DNA of 45,820 nucleotides. It comes from Selenomonadaceae bacterium. Lineage in GTDB: Bacteria > Bacillota > Negativicutes > Selenomonadales > Selenomonadaceae. The stretch lies in the NCBI GenBank assembly GCA_017518105.1, contig JAFWWC010000014.1, positions 1 through 45,820 on the forward strand, given 5' to 3'. Within the stretch, counting starts at the first letter, position 1. Every line of letters starts with the position of its first letter. The translations under genes and the position numbers were made by a program. The notes below the pieces were generated by a model. It made no database searches. It had not been told where the DNA came from and worked only from the letters and a program-made list of their open reading frames with translations. Shown piece by piece: positions 23,759 through 32,481 of this stretch.

Positions 23759-25108
23759 TTACGGGCTGAAGGTCATCAAGTTATCAACGTTCGCCCCGTA
23801 GAAGTCTTTTACCTCGGCAAGCTCCTCTTCTGACGGCTCCAATAATGCAAGCTTGCTTATCCGACCTTCTACATAAAGGAACTTCGCATCGTCGCGGCTG
23901 ATAATATCAATGAACTTATCGTCGAGGCGCAGATAATTTCGATTTTGTTCGCGGATTATCAGCCCTTCCGAAAGCTTAGCCATTTCAGCGGTACTCATAA
24001 AATCATCGACTATAAAGCCGGGCATAAGCGATTCGCGTTTAAGTTTCTCGATAAGCTGTGAAGTTCCGTCGTTGAAGCCCTGCGGCAAGGCAATCGTCCC
24101 GCGATTATTCTTCTTTATCCCGAATGCCTCGACGACTTCATTGACAAAACGGTTTTTATCGTCGTGAATGCGGGCGCGATAGGCGGCTTGCTTTTCGTGG
24201 GCGGCTTGGAAATTGTCAAAGACCTCACGGATTTTATCAATGACGTCTCGCGGCGTACTTCCCGCCATATCAAATTTAAATTCGGCGGGAATGTTTATAT
24301 CTACGTCGTTGATTGCCGCGCCGCGCTTGCCGACCAGCACGACACAACCCGAAACTACCGCCTCACGTGGAATCCTATCTTTGCCGGGGTGATTGCCGAA
24401 GTCGATATAAACTTTTGCTACGGCTAAAAGCTCCTGAACTTGCGGGGGCGTCATGTTTTCAATCGGTCGCCAATCAATATCGGGGGCATCGGCGATAATA
24501 ACTTTAACCACTTCAAAGCCTTTCTGAGGATTGTAAGCGACGATATTTTTTTTCCTGCTCAAGTCGACTTGTGCGGCACGAGTCAGGAAAGTTTGATTGA
24601 GGTAATCTTCGACAATGTGAATTTTTTTATCAGCAATACCGTTGAGCTTGATGAACTGCCGAGCGTACTCCGACTGGACAAAATGCTCAACGTCGCTGTC
24701 CTCTTTACCGAAGTAAAAGAACTTCTCAAGGGATTTGGCGAGAGTATCTTTTAAGCGAGAAGAAAACATTTTCATCAGGTGCGAAAGATAATTGTCTACG
24801 CTCATCCACCAAAGCACACGCCGAATTTTTTTTGGGTAGTAAAACATTTCAGTGGCTGCCTCTGGCACGACTAAAATATTATTCGGCTTGTCTTCCGCCT
24901 CGAACGTGTAAGGCACGTGATATTTTTTATAAGCGTCGTGAACGGGGTCTTCTTTGTTAAATGACGTAGCAGATTTGAAATAAAACATGTAAGCACGGAC
25001 GCCAAAGGAAATGAGCGTTGAAGCAAATTGATGGGCAAGCTCTGGTCCGCCCGTTTGAAAATTTGCTGGGCATGTAACATAAACTTTTGTATCGGGATAA
25101 AGTTTCAT
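23759..25108 (-). CDS. GT-B type glycosyltransferase-like protein
   Basis: A 449-residue cytosolic protein. The start KVYVTCPANFQTGGPELAHQFASTLISFG resembles the first Rossmann domain of GT-B enzymes, and NIVAYNPQKGFEV..., VYIDFGNHPGKDRIPREAVVSGCVVLVG resembles the donor-binding domain with the E-x7-E/G region of group 1 transferases. The last 130 residues are an extra helical region. It may act on surface polysaccharide or on an acceptor protein. ATG at 25108 follows GGAGGT by seven bases. It comes directly after a terminator hairpin. Confidence 0.75.
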   Translation of the reverse strand: MKLYPDTKVYVTCPANFQTGGPELAHQFASTLISFGVRAYMFYFKSATSFNKEDPVHDAYKKYHVPYTFEAEDKPNNILVVPEAATEMFYYPKKIRRVLWWMSVDNYLSHLMKMFSSRLKDTLAKSLEKFFYFGKEDSDVEHFVQSEYARQFIKLNGIADKKIHIVEDYLNQTFLTRAAQVDLSRKKNIVAYNPQKGFEVVKVIIADAPDIDWRPIENMTPPQVQELLAVAKVYIDFGNHPGKDRIPREAVVSGCVVLVGKRGAAINDVDINIPAEFKFDMAGSTPRDVIDKIREVFDNFQAAHEKQAAYRARIHDDKNRFVNEVVEAFGIKKNNRGTIALPQGFNDGTSQLIEKLKRESLMPGFIVDDFMSTAEMAKLSEGLIIREQNRNYLRLDDKFIDIISRDDAKFLYVEGRISKLALLEPSEEELAEVKDFYGANVDNLMTFSP

Positions 25109-25120
25109 GGGCTGACCTCC

Positions 25121-25161
25121 AAAAAAAATAGCGGTCAATAAGTCATAAGCTTATCGACCGC
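25121..25161 (-). terminator. terminator/attenuator before the glycosyltransferase gene
   Basis: Arms GCGGTCAATAAG (25131-25142) and CTTATCGACCGC (25150-25161) pair over 12 bp with one mismatch, wobble-paired in the minus-strand RNA. On that strand TATTTTTTTT follows and is then joined directly to GGAGG of the next gene. Confidence 0.75.
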
Positions 25162-25170
25162 GAAAGTCTC

Positions 25171-26454
25171 TTACAGGTAGCGGAAGTAAACATAGATGGT
25201 TGAAATGATTATCGAAAGAATCATCAGCGGGAAGGCAACCTTCATGAAGCCGATAAACGAGATTGCACGCCCGCGCTGAGCCGCCATAGACGCAACGACG
25301 ACATTAGCCGACGCGCCAATTAACGTACCGTTGCCGCCGAGGCAAGCTCCCAGTGCCAAACTCCACCACAGCGGGTCAAGGTTCGTCAAGCCCATCGCTC
25401 CCATATCCTTAATCAGCGGAATCATCGTAGCCACGAACGGGATATTATCAATGAACGCCGAGGCAAGCGCACTCATCCAAATGATAACAATCGCCGTGAA
25501 AGTGAGGTCGCCTTTGGTAATCTCCATTGCCTCTTGGGCGAGCATTTTGATAACGCCCGTCTCGACCAGTGCGCCGACGAGGATAAACAGTCCGCCGAAG
25601 AAGAAGATTGCGAGCCATTCGACCTTGCTAAGCATTTTGGCTATCATCTCTTCGTTGTGCGCATAAGTGATAAGCAACAGTAAGCTTGCGCCCGTCAAAG
25701 CAGCCGTTGCCGATTCAAGACCTAACATGCCGTGGAACGCAAACAGGCTTATCGTTATTGCCAAGACGAACAGACATTTTTTAAGCAGGAGGTGGTCGGT
25801 TATCTGGCTCTTCTCGTCCAGGCGCATGACTTTATCTTGCAGTTCGGGTTTGGTGTGCAGGTCGTTCTTGTAAATCATCATCAAAATCGCAACGGTTACG
25901 ACGAAGATAAGGATTGATACGCCCGTCATGTTCAGGACGAAATCGCCGAAGCTCAAGCCGACAGCCGAACCAATCATGATGTTTGGCGGGTCGCCGATAA
26001 GCGTTGCTGTGCCGCCGATATTAGAGCTGATGATTTGCGCCATGAGGAACGGTTTAACGTCGACTTTCAACTGCGCGGCGATGTTGAAGGTTATCGGCAC
26101 GGTTAAAAGGACGGTCGTCACGTTGTCTAGGAGCGCGGAGCAAACGGCGGTTAGTGTACTCAACGCCACGAGCAACGCCACAGGTTGAGCCTTGACCTTT
26201 TTAGCTGACCATATCGCTAGGAAGTTAAATAGCCCCGTTTCGCTGGTGATGTTGACGACAATCATCATGCCCATTAAAAGTCCAATCGTGTTGAAGTCGA
26301 TGTGATGCACGGCGGTTTCTTGGTCGATGATACCTAGCAGAATCATCAGCATTGCGCCGAATAGCCCGACAACCGTGCGATGAATCTTTTCGGAGATTAT
26401 CAGCGCGTAGGCGGCTATGAATATCACAATCGCCACTATCGTCATTGTTTCCAT
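25171..26454 (-). CDS. ArsB/NhaD-type ion transporter
   Basis: A 427-residue membrane protein with about 11-12 helices, of the ion transporter superfamily that includes ArsB, NhaD and YbiR. Recognisable blocks are IDFNTIGLLMGMMIVV, SALLDNVTTVLLTVP, SNIGGTATLIGDPPNIMIG and the matching C-terminal FIDNIPFVATMIPL and GACLGGNGTLIGASANVV; the repeated N-I/G-G-T-x-x-G-pattern marks the two re-entrant halves. It could be a sodium/proton antiporter, anion carrier or arsenite efflux protein; no ars regulator is nearby. SD GGGAGG. Confidence 0.88.
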   Translation of the reverse strand: METMTIVAIVIFIAAYALIISEKIHRTVVGLFGAMLMILLGIIDQETAVHHIDFNTIGLLMGMMIVVNITSETGLFNFLAIWSAKKVKAQPVALLVALSTLTAVCSALLDNVTTVLLTVPITFNIAAQLKVDVKPFLMAQIISSNIGGTATLIGDPPNIMIGSAVGLSFGDFVLNMTGVSILIFVVTVAILMMIYKNDLHTKPELQDKVMRLDEKSQITDHLLLKKCLFVLAITISLFAFHGMLGLESATAALTGASLLLLITYAHNEEMIAKMLSKVEWLAIFFFGGLFILVGALVETGVIKMLAQEAMEITKGDLTFTAIVIIWMSALASAFIDNIPFVATMIPLIKDMGAMGLTNLDPLWWSLALGACLGGNGTLIGASANVVVASMAAQRGRAISFIGFMKVAFPLMILSIIISTIYVYFRYL

Positions 26455-26466
26455 TAAGCAACCTCC

Positions 26467-26778
26467 CTAAAAAAGTTTTTTGTCCGTGACGGTTAAAGTT
26501 ATCTTTTCGCCGTCGCGTTTTATTTTGAAGTTGTAGCTCTTAACACCCGCGTTCGATAGTTCAATCTTGAGTGCGAGGAGTTCCCTGCCTAGCTTGTCTG
26601 TAAGTTCGGGAGTAAAGCCGGCTTTGGCGAGCGGCGCGGGCGGAGCTTCTGCCTCGGCAATCATGCGGAGCTTTTCTGCCTTCTTTGCGGCGGTTAGGAG
26701 TTGCTGTTCAATCGTCTCTTCCTCGACGTAGTTTTTAACCATATCTTTATCGGTTAAGCCGCGTGGTATCTTCGGCAT
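26467..26778 (-). CDS. small protein of unknown function
   Basis: A 103-residue soluble protein, Lys- and Glu-rich with a helical middle part (EEETIEQQLLTAAKKAEKLRMIAEAEA), a Pro/Ala linker and a C-terminal beta-rich end (VKSYNFKIKRDGEKITLTV). ATG after AGGTGA. It sits six bases from glnS and 13 bases before the ion transporter in an unbroken minus-strand series. No family recognised. Confidence 0.7.
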   Translation of the reverse strand: MPKIPRGLTDKDMVKNYVEEETIEQQLLTAAKKAEKLRMIAEAEAPPAPLAKAGFTPELTDKLGRELLALKIELSNAGVKSYNFKIKRDGEKITLTVTDKKLF

Positions 26779-26784
26779 AGCTAA

Positions 26785-28434
26785 TCACCTGTCCTTAACT
26801 TTAGCCCATGTGTCCTTCAAGCCGACGACGCGATTAAAAACCAACTTATCGGGTGTGGTGTCCGGGTCTACGACGAAATATCCCAGCCGCAAGAATTGAT
26901 AATGCGTGCCCGCATTTGTCCAGCGAACGGAAGGTTCAATCAACGCCTGCTTGACGATTAACGAATTCGGATTGAGGGCGGCGATAAAATCTTCGGGCAA
27001 GTTGCCTTGGGCGTCTGTCGTCAAAAGGTAATCATACAGCCTGACTTCGGCGGGCAAAGCGAACTTCGCGCTGACCCAATGAATCGTGCCCTTAATCTTG
27101 CGTCCCGCAGTCGCGCCGCCGCTCTTCGACGTGGGGTCAATCGTGCAATGGAGTTCGACGACTTCGCCCGCAGTGTTCTTGATGACCTCGTTGCATTTGA
27201 TGATATAGGCGTATTTCAATCGGACTTCACCGCCGGGCTTGAGACGGAAAAATTTTTTCGGGGCGTCTTCCATGAAATCTTCGCGGTCGATAAAAATTTC
27301 TCTCGTGAACGGAACGAACCGACTGCCGCCGCGCTTAGGGTGATTCTCCGCCGCCAAGTACTCAACGCCGTCATCAACGTTAGTCAAGACAACCTTAAGC
27401 GGGTCGAGCACAGCCATAACCCTATCTGCCGAGTCGTTGAGGTCTTCGCGGACGCAGTGTTCAAGCATTGCAATATCAACGACGCTGTTAGACTTCGCCA
27501 CGCCGATACGCTCGCAGAAATCACGAATCGCCGCAGGAGTGAAGCCACGCCGCCTAAGGCCGCACAAGGTCGGCATACGAGGATCGTCCCAGCCGCGAAC
27601 GTGATTTTCTTCCACGAGCTGACGGAGCTTGCGCTTGCTTGTAATGGTGTTGGTTAGGTCTAAGCGGGCGAATTCAATTTGCCGCGGGCGAGTGTTCACG
27701 TCGAAGCCCAGAGAGTCAAGCAACCAATCATAGAACGGGCGATGGTCTTCAAACTCCAACGTACAAACCGAGTGCGTAATACCTTCTATGGCGTCTTCGA
27801 GCGGGTGGGCGAAATCGTACATGGGATAAATCAACCAGTCGTCGCCCGTGTGATGATGAGTCGCCCGCGTGATTCGATAAATGACCGGGTCGCGCATGTT
27901 TATGTTAGGGCTTGCCATATCAATCTTAGCACGCAGAACTTTGGAGCCGTCAGGGAACTCGCCCGCCTTCATGCGCGTGAATAAGTCCAAATTCTCCTCG
28001 ACAGAACGATTGCGCCATGGACTTTCCTTGCCCGCCTCCGTCAAGGTGCCGCGATAAGCCCGAATCTCTTCCGCCGTCAAGTCGTCGACGTAAGCTAAGC
28101 CGCGTTTGATGAGTTCAACTGCATAATCATAGAACTTGCCGAAGTAATCCGACGCGAAAAATTTTCTGTCGCCCCAATCGAAGCCGAGCCACTTAATATC
28201 TTCTTGAATCGAATCGACAAACTCGACGTCCTCTTTAGTCGGGTTGGTGTCGTCGAAGCGCAAATTGCACAAGCCGCCGTTGTGGAGGGCAAGTCCGAAG
28301 TTCAAGCAAACGCTTTTGGCGTGCCCGATATGCAAATAGCCGTTGGGTTCGGGCGGAAAGCGCGTGTGGATTCCGTCAGTGTACTTGCCCGCCTTTAAGT
28401 CGTTCTCAATCTCCTGCTGCACAAAATTTATCAT
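26785..28434 (-). CDS. glnS: glutaminyl-tRNA synthetase
   Basis: A 549-residue class I synthetase: [14 protein letters not shown] (HIGH at 35-38), [54 protein letters not shown] and the KMSKS-region TITSKRKL, in the GlnRS pattern rather than GluRS. The C-terminal anticodon-binding beta-barrels are complete. Most Firmicutes make Gln-tRNA indirectly with GatCAB, so a GlnRS here is notable, though some Negativicutes do carry one. ATG overlaps the HD-gene stop by four bases. Confidence 0.96.
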   Translation of the reverse strand: MINFVQQEIENDLKAGKYTDGIHTRFPPEPNGYLHIGHAKSVCLNFGLALHNGGLCNLRFDDTNPTKEDVEFVDSIQEDIKWLGFDWGDRKFFASDYFGKFYDYAVELIKRGLAYVDDLTAEEIRAYRGTLTEAGKESPWRNRSVEENLDLFTRMKAGEFPDGSKVLRAKIDMASPNINMRDPVIYRITRATHHHTGDDWLIYPMYDFAHPLEDAIEGITHSVCTLEFEDHRPFYDWLLDSLGFDVNTRPRQIEFARLDLTNTITSKRKLRQLVEENHVRGWDDPRMPTLCGLRRRGFTPAAIRDFCERIGVAKSNSVVDIAMLEHCVREDLNDSADRVMAVLDPLKVVLTNVDDGVEYLAAENHPKRGGSRFVPFTREIFIDREDFMEDAPKKFFRLKPGGEVRLKYAYIIKCNEVIKNTAGEVVELHCTIDPTSKSGGATAGRKIKGTIHWVSAKFALPAEVRLYDYLLTTDAQGNLPEDFIAALNPNSLIVKQALIEPSVRWTNAGTHYQFLRLGYFVVDPDTTPDKLVFNRVVGLKDTWAKVKDR

Positions 28435-29219
28435 ATACTCACCTCAGAAAGTTTTTCTTCGACGCGTCGACGCAAGCGGCGGACACCCTCGGCAATGCGT
28501 TCGTCCATTGGCAGGTTAGCGACGATTTTTTCAATGTAGCCGCGTTCGACAATCTTTTGCATCGTCCACGAAAAGTTGATGTCGTAAATCCACATGAGCC
28601 GAACAATTTTCCGGTCGCCGTTCGTGCGAATCTTCCTGTAATCCGCCTGCTTGCCCGTCACGAAGTTTTCTACAAAGTCGGGGCTGATGTCGGGGCGTGC
28701 CCTGCCTTTGATGAAGTTAGGTAACTTGTCAGCGTTCTCCTGCGCGAGGAAAGGTTCAAGCACGCGATAAATATCAAGCTTGTCAGCGTCGCGGATTATC
28801 CTTGCAAAAAGAAGCTTGCGTTCGTCGTCGGTCGGCGCAATCGTCATCTTGTTGTGATTTTGAATCGCGAACTGCACAAGCTCATAATCGGACGCGGCAA
28901 GCTCCTTGAAGAATTCCAACTCGTCAATGACTTTCAAGGCAAGGTCGGCGTGGTCTTCGGAGTCGGCGTCGTTGAAAGTCTTGTACAGGCTATATTGGCG
29001 GAAGCGTCCCACGTCATGAAACAACCCTATTATCTCCGCAAGTTCGGCGTCGTGCTTAGGTAGCTTTAAGAACTTGGCAAGCTCCACGCAGTTTGACGTA
29101 ACGTAGCCCGTATGCTTTTCCTTTAACAAAATGCCTTGCTGAACTTCCGCGTCGTCCGAGTAAAAGCTTTTCATGTAAGCCGCCATCCATGCGTGCATTC
29201 GATTGAGCAATTCCTGCAT
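28431..29219 (-). CDS. HD-domain phosphohydrolase
   Basis: A 262-residue protein with an HD metal site: H52-region [27 protein letters not shown] and [12 protein letters not shown], giving the H...HD...D pattern. Such enzymes hydrolyse nucleotides or other phosphates. No partner regulatory domain is fused. ATG at 29219 is eight bases after GGAGG. It overlaps glnS (ATGA) and so may have a role linked to translation or nucleotide turnover. Confidence 0.88.
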   Translation of the reverse strand: MQELLNRMHAWMAAYMKSFYSDDAEVQQGILLKEKHTGYVTSNCVELAKFLKLPKHDAELAEIIGLFHDVGRFRQYSLYKTFNDADSEDHADLALKVIDELEFFKELAASDYELVQFAIQNHNKMTIAPTDDERKLLFARIIRDADKLDIYRVLEPFLAQENADKLPNFIKGRARPDISPDFVENFVTGKQADYRKIRTNGDRKIVRLMWIYDINFSWTMQKIVERGYIEKIVANLPMDERIAEGVRRLRRRVEEKLSEVSI

Positions 29220-29255
29220 CACATCACCTCCATAGATTAAAACAACACTGGCGCG

Positions 29256-29284
29256 ATTATACAACCCTTTGCCGCTTTAGGCAA
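29256..29284 (-). promoter_or_regulatory. promoter of the HD-domain gene
   Basis: Minus strand TTGCCT (29284-29279), 17-base spacer, perfect TATAAT (29261-29256), followed by the GGAGG of the gene. Divergent from the flavodoxin promoter, the -35 boxes being about 20 bases apart. Confidence 0.7.
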
Positions 29285-29302
29285 TTTATCTTGTCAAATT
29301 TA

Positions 29303-29331
29303 TTGACGGGCAAAAGGGGCTGTGTTAATAT
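29303..29331 (+). promoter_or_regulatory. promoter of the flavodoxin gene
   Basis: TTGACG (29303-29308), 17-base spacer, TAATAT (29326-29331), about 40 bases before the ATG. Confidence 0.7.
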
Positions 29332-29371
29332 GTGCGCGTTTGTAGAGTAAAATTTTTGGAGGCGATTATTG

Positions 29372-29800
29372 ATGAGTAAAATCGCGGTCGTGTTTTGGAG
29401 CGGCACCGGCAATACCGAGGAAATGGCAAACGCCGTAGCAGAAGGCGCAAAAGCGGCGGACGCAGATGTCGAGGTTTTCCAGGTAGACGACTTCAACGCA
29501 TCTGACATGGCGGATTATAACGGTTTCCTGTTCGGTTGCCCGGCAATGGGCGATGAGGTTTTGGAAGAGGATTCCTTTGAGCCGTTCTTCGCCGAAGCCG
29601 AGACCAAACTTAACGGCGTGCCCGTCGGGTTGTTCGGTTCCTATGGCTGGGGCGGCGGCATTTGGATGGAAAATTGGACTGAACGCACCAAAGAAGCGGG
29701 CGCGAACTTCGTTGGCTCCGTGATTGCTGAAAATGCTCCCGATGATGCTGTCCTTGAAGAGTGCCGCAAACTCGGCGAGGATTTGGCTAAGGCTGTGTAA
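29372..29800 (+). CDS. flavodoxin
   Basis: A 142-residue electron carrier. The phosphate loop WSGTGNTEEMA (about 10-20) binds FMN phosphate, and GSYGWGGGIWMENW is the usual isoalloxazine-side loop. Acidic surface (many Glu/Asp) fits a partner of ferredoxin-type enzymes. ATG at 29372 follows GGAGG by nine bases. Single gene with its own promoter and a hairpin end, which suits iron-limited or anaerobic electron transfer. Confidence 0.95.
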   Translation: MSKIAVVFWSGTGNTEEMANAVAEGAKAADADVEVFQVDDFNASDMADYNGFLFGCPAMGDEVLEEDSFEPFFAEAETKLNGVPVGLFGSYGWGGGIWMENWTERTKEAGANFVGSVIAENAPDDAVLEECRKLGEDLAKAV

Positions 29801-29820
29801 ACTTCTTAAACGTAATAAAA

Positions 29821-29851
29821 ATCCCTCGCTGAGTGCGGGGGATAATTTTTT
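29821..29851. terminator. bidirectional terminator after flavodoxin
   Basis: ATCCCTCGC and GCGGGGGAT pair with a small mismatch; A-run before and T-run after. It separates convergent flavodoxin and GNAT genes. Confidence 0.7.
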
Positions 29852-29854
29852 CGG

Positions 29855-30361
29855 TTAATGGCTGAAGTATTCGCGGTCGAGCATTCCGAGAACGATTAAG
29901 TTTTCCCAGACGCCGTCGGTTAAAAGGATTTCGCGCAGGACGCCTTCACGCACAAAGCCCAAACTCTCGTAAAGGTGCAAGGCGATTGGATTGTATTCCT
30001 TGCAGTCAATCCAAACGCGATGATACTTTCTAACCTTGAACGTCCACTCAAGCAGAAGGTTCAAAGCCTCGCGCCCATAGCCCAAGCCCTTGCGTCCGAT
30101 GATGACGTGGGTAAACTCAATGAACGGCGAATCCATCTTGCGGAGCATGAAATATCCGACGGCTTGCCGCGTGTCAATCTCCTCAACAATCACGTCCAAC
30201 TTTTCCGAGCCGTCAGAGCCGATAATCTCGCGGTGATACTCTTCGCTGAACGGCACGATGAATTTCAAATTCTCTGGCGCATGTTGCAACGCCATGATGT
30301 AGCCTAAATCGTCGAGCGTCGCAACTCGCAGGAGCAATCTCTTTCCTTCGATTAAAATCAT
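29855..30361 (-). CDS. GNAT-family N-acetyltransferase (RimJ/RimL-like)
   Basis: A 168-residue protein: LLLRVATLDDLGYIM at the start, then VGYFMLRKM, the acetyl-CoA loop IGRKGLGYGREALNLLLEWTF and the C-terminal NPIALHLYESLGFVREGVLRE. Layout matches enzymes acetylating protein N-termini, polyamines or antibiotics. ATG at 30361 follows AAGGAG by about nine bases; a longer frame to 30538 overlaps the divergent MscS gene and has no ribosome site. Confidence 0.9.
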   Translation of the reverse strand: MILIEGKRLLLRVATLDDLGYIMALQHAPENLKFIVPFSEEYHREIIGSDGSEKLDVIVEEIDTRQAVGYFMLRKMDSPFIEFTHVIIGRKGLGYGREALNLLLEWTFKVRKYHRVWIDCKEYNPIALHLYESLGFVREGVLREILLTDGVWENLIVLGMLDREYFSH

Positions 30362-30424
30362 TTCTATCAACTCCTTGCGTTTAGTATATCGGCTGTAAAA
30401 TTTTTTTAGTAAGAGGTGTTTTGT

Positions 30425-31525
30425 TTGGATTATCTTCAACATATTGATTGGCTGGCATTGGGGCAAAAGCTCATTATCCCGGCGTGCATATTGTTTGTAT
30501 CGTTTTGTGTTGGCGTCGCGCTGAACAGATTTATTCAAAGAAAAATGGAAGGACGCGTTAAGGCGAGCGAGTCAGAGATATTGGAAATCTTCTTCCGTGC
30601 GATGAAGGGCGTACCGATTTACCTTTGCATTGTGATTGGGCTTTATTGGAGCGTCACGACCTCCGATATGCCCGCCAGCCTCGAAAAGATTTTCTCCTAC
30701 GTCTTGTTCGCGATGATTGTCTTTTCGATAACGCGTGTCTGTGAACGAACGCTATCCGGTTTCATTCGGATGAAGTTCTACAGCGCAAGCGACATGACTC
30801 AATCAACGCTACTTGATACAATTTTCCGCGTGGCAATTTATGCGTCGGGTGCGCTGATTATCCTGGATTATTTTAAGATTTCGATAGCCCCGATTATGGC
30901 GGCAATGGGTGTCGGCGGTATGGCGTTGACTTTCGGCTTGCGTGAGACGCTGGAAAATATTTTTTCGGGACTGCAAATCATCGTTTCCAAGCAAATTAGT
31001 GTCAACGACTACATTAAACTTTCAACCGGCGACGAGGGCAAAGTTATCGACATCAACTGGCGTTTTATTACGGTCATGCCTGCCAATGAAGGTAGCGTCG
31101 TGGTCATTCCTAACAAGGTTATCGCCAATGCCGTCACGTCGAATTTCTCTCAGCCCCGTGATGATATTGTCGTAATCGTTCCAATCGGCGTCGGCTATGA
31201 AAGCGACCTTGAGCACGTCGAGCGCGTGACGATTGAAGTTGCCCGCGAACTTCAGATTAAGATTGACGGCTACGAACCGCATTTTGATTCCGAGGGCGTC
31301 GACAGAAACAAACTTGCGCCCGTCGTCCGCTATCAAGCCTTCAATGATTCGTCGATTGACTTCAACACGGTTATGCACGTCCAGACCTTTACCAATCAAT
31401 ACGTTCTTAAGCACGAATTCATTAAGGCGATTGCCAAGCGTTATCGTGAAGAGGGCATTAATATTCCGTTCCCGATTCGCACGCTTGACTTGCCTGATGA
31501 TACAAAAATTGACCTAAGGAAGTGA
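30425..31525 (+). CDS. MscS-type mechanosensitive channel
   Basis: A 366-residue membrane protein. Several N-terminal helices precede the pore helix region IAPIMAAMGVGGMALTFGLRETLENIFSGLQIIVSKQISVNDYIKL, diagnostic for MscS, then the beta domain (EGKVIDINWRFITVM, VVVIPNKVIANAVTSNFS) and the C-terminal alpha/beta cage. It protects against osmotic down-shock. TTG at 30425 lies eight bases after the GAGG, giving MDYLQHIDW; a GTG at 30416 overlaps the SD. It is followed after six bases by the split glycyl-radical gene, so the two may be co-transcribed. Confidence 0.93.
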   Translation: MDYLQHIDWLALGQKLIIPACILFVSFCVGVALNRFIQRKMEGRVKASESEILEIFFRAMKGVPIYLCIVIGLYWSVTTSDMPASLEKIFSYVLFAMIVFSITRVCERTLSGFIRMKFYSASDMTQSTLLDTIFRVAIYASGALIILDYFKISIAPIMAAMGVGGMALTFGLRETLENIFSGLQIIVSKQISVNDYIKLSTGDEGKVIDINWRFITVMPANEGSVVVIPNKVIANAVTSNFSQPRDDIVVIVPIGVGYESDLEHVERVTIEVARELQIKIDGYEPHFDSEGVDRNKLAPVVRYQAFNDSSIDFNTVMHVQTFTNQYVLKHEFIKAIAKRYREEGINIPFPIRTLDLPDDTKIDLRK

Positions 31526-31531
31526 TTGCTT

Positions 31532-31735
31532 ATGATTGTTGACGGCGTTAAGGTAAACTTCTCTGGTATCGACGACGCCACCCGCGAAGAGGCAACTAAT
31601 TACGTCGCCTATGTTCGCGGGCGGGTCTCAATGCCAGTCAAGACGATTAATGTTAAGCTGTGTGATGACGGTATGGTTGATGTCAGCTACACGGCACGCG
31701 GCGAGAAGTTTGAACGTATCCGCCGTATAACTGGT
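31532..31735 (+). CDS. exon 1 of a stand-alone glycyl-radical-like protein (NrdD C-terminus type)
   Basis: Exon 1 encodes 68 residues from ATG 31532 (GGAAGTGA upstream) to GGT at 31733-31735, ending FERIRRITG. If not spliced, translation runs into the intron and stops at TAA 31742-31744, giving the useless end GQP. Spliced to 32482-32562 the product is 94 residues with RRITGYLVG...RWNDAKKSEEHDRVKH. This resembles the C-terminal radical region of class III ribonucleotide reductase (RVCGYLG...GK...RVKH in E. coli NrdD). The glycine codon is the last of exon 1. Possible role is a spare radical domain like GrcA (YfiD) for PFL, or a NrdD-related regulator; this is inference. Confidence 0.8.
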
Positions 31736-32481
31736 CAGCCATAAGGATAGCCAGCAAAGTGGCACTGAGGCTTTTAGCCGCTATGTACGCCAGACTTCAG
31801 CAGAGGTCGGAAGCAAAAAAATAACGTACATGGTTTCGAGGGAGGTCATTACCATGACTAATCGCGAGGTTGGCAAAGAATTCAGGAAGATACCGTCGTT
31901 GAAATTCTTGTACGAAATCAGCGAGGACGGGAGAGTTTTCCGCAACGTGAAGTCGAAGAAGCAAAATAAAATTATTGTCGATTATCATCACTCGCCCGCA
32001 GGATATTGTTTTACATTCATTTGCCGCGAGGGAAAAGTTCAACGAATACCGATAGCTCGCGTGGTTGCTGAGTGTTGGTTGGGTGCAAAGCCCGAAGGTT
32101 ACGAGATTGACCACATTGACCGCAACAGCTTGAATAACCATTGGACAAATTTGCGTTATGTAACCAAAAGCGAACAAATGAAAAACCGCGACCACAGCGG
32201 CATTAGTAAAATTGGTTCGGCAAATCTTGAAGCGGCACGACAGAGGAGAATGAAACCTCTTGCGCTGGTTAAAGACGATGAGAGGCATACATTTGAATCA
32301 GCGACCGCCGCCGCTCGTTGGCTTGCTGAACAAACAAGCAAGACCGTTGAACATATCCGCGCCAAATTCAAAAAGCACCGTTTGCACGTTTACGGTTATG
32401 ATGTTGAGTATCTGCCTAATTCACACCAATCGTAGAGACTGCATGTGCCCGCCCTACGGGGCAAGGAACAGTCCATTAAAG
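31736..32481 (+). mobile_element. group I intron with HNH homing endonuclease
   Basis: A 746-nt group I intron. P1: exon end CTGGT (31731-31735) pairs with the guide GCCAG (31750-31754), with the required U-G wobble at the splice site. P10: GGATA (31745-31749), directly 5' of the guide, pairs with the first five bases of exon 2, TATCT (32482-32486), the last as a wobble. The intron ends in G (32481). P7: GACTG (32437-32441) with CAGTC (32469-32473), the latter in an AAGGAACAGTCC context like element S. P8: TGCCC with GGGCA (32446-32450, 32459-32463). A possible P2 is AGTGGC/GCCGCT near 31759-31785. P3-P6 are tentative; the ORF lies between the 5' part and P7. Confidence 0.88.
31854..32435 (+). 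CDS. intron-encoded HNH homing endonuclease
   Basis: A 193-residue protein with three parts. An N-terminal NUMOD4-like module is at residues 6-35 (KIPSLKFLYEISEDGRVFRN). The HNH nuclease is at about 65-112: RVVAECWLG, EIDHIDRNSLNN with H87, N94/N95, and NLRYVTKSEQM. A C-terminal NUMOD1-like helix-turn-helix lies at about 145-180 (ESATAAARWLAEQTSK). ATG at 31854 is chosen because GGGAGG is seven bases upstream; another ATG at 31830 has none. The stop is three bases before P7, so the gene is confined to one intron loop. It would cut an intronless allele of the host gene to spread the intron. Confidence 0.9.
   Translation: MTNREVGKEFRKIPSLKFLYEISEDGRVFRNVKSKKQNKIIVDYHHSPAGYCFTFICREGKVQRIPIARVVAECWLGAKPEGYEIDHIDRNSLNNHWTNLRYVTKSEQMKNRDHSGISKIGSANLEAARQRRMKPLALVKDDERHTFESATAAARWLAEQTSKTVEHIRAKFKKHRLHVYGYDVEYLPNSHQS

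Noticed and set aside
27007..27657. Plus-strand open frame of 216 codons
   Set aside because: It lies opposite glnS and has no start signal or recognisable motif.
31532..31744. Exon 1 as a complete 70-residue protein
   Set aside because: It stops three codons after RRITG inside the intron, and the missing YLVG part is found in frame after splicing.
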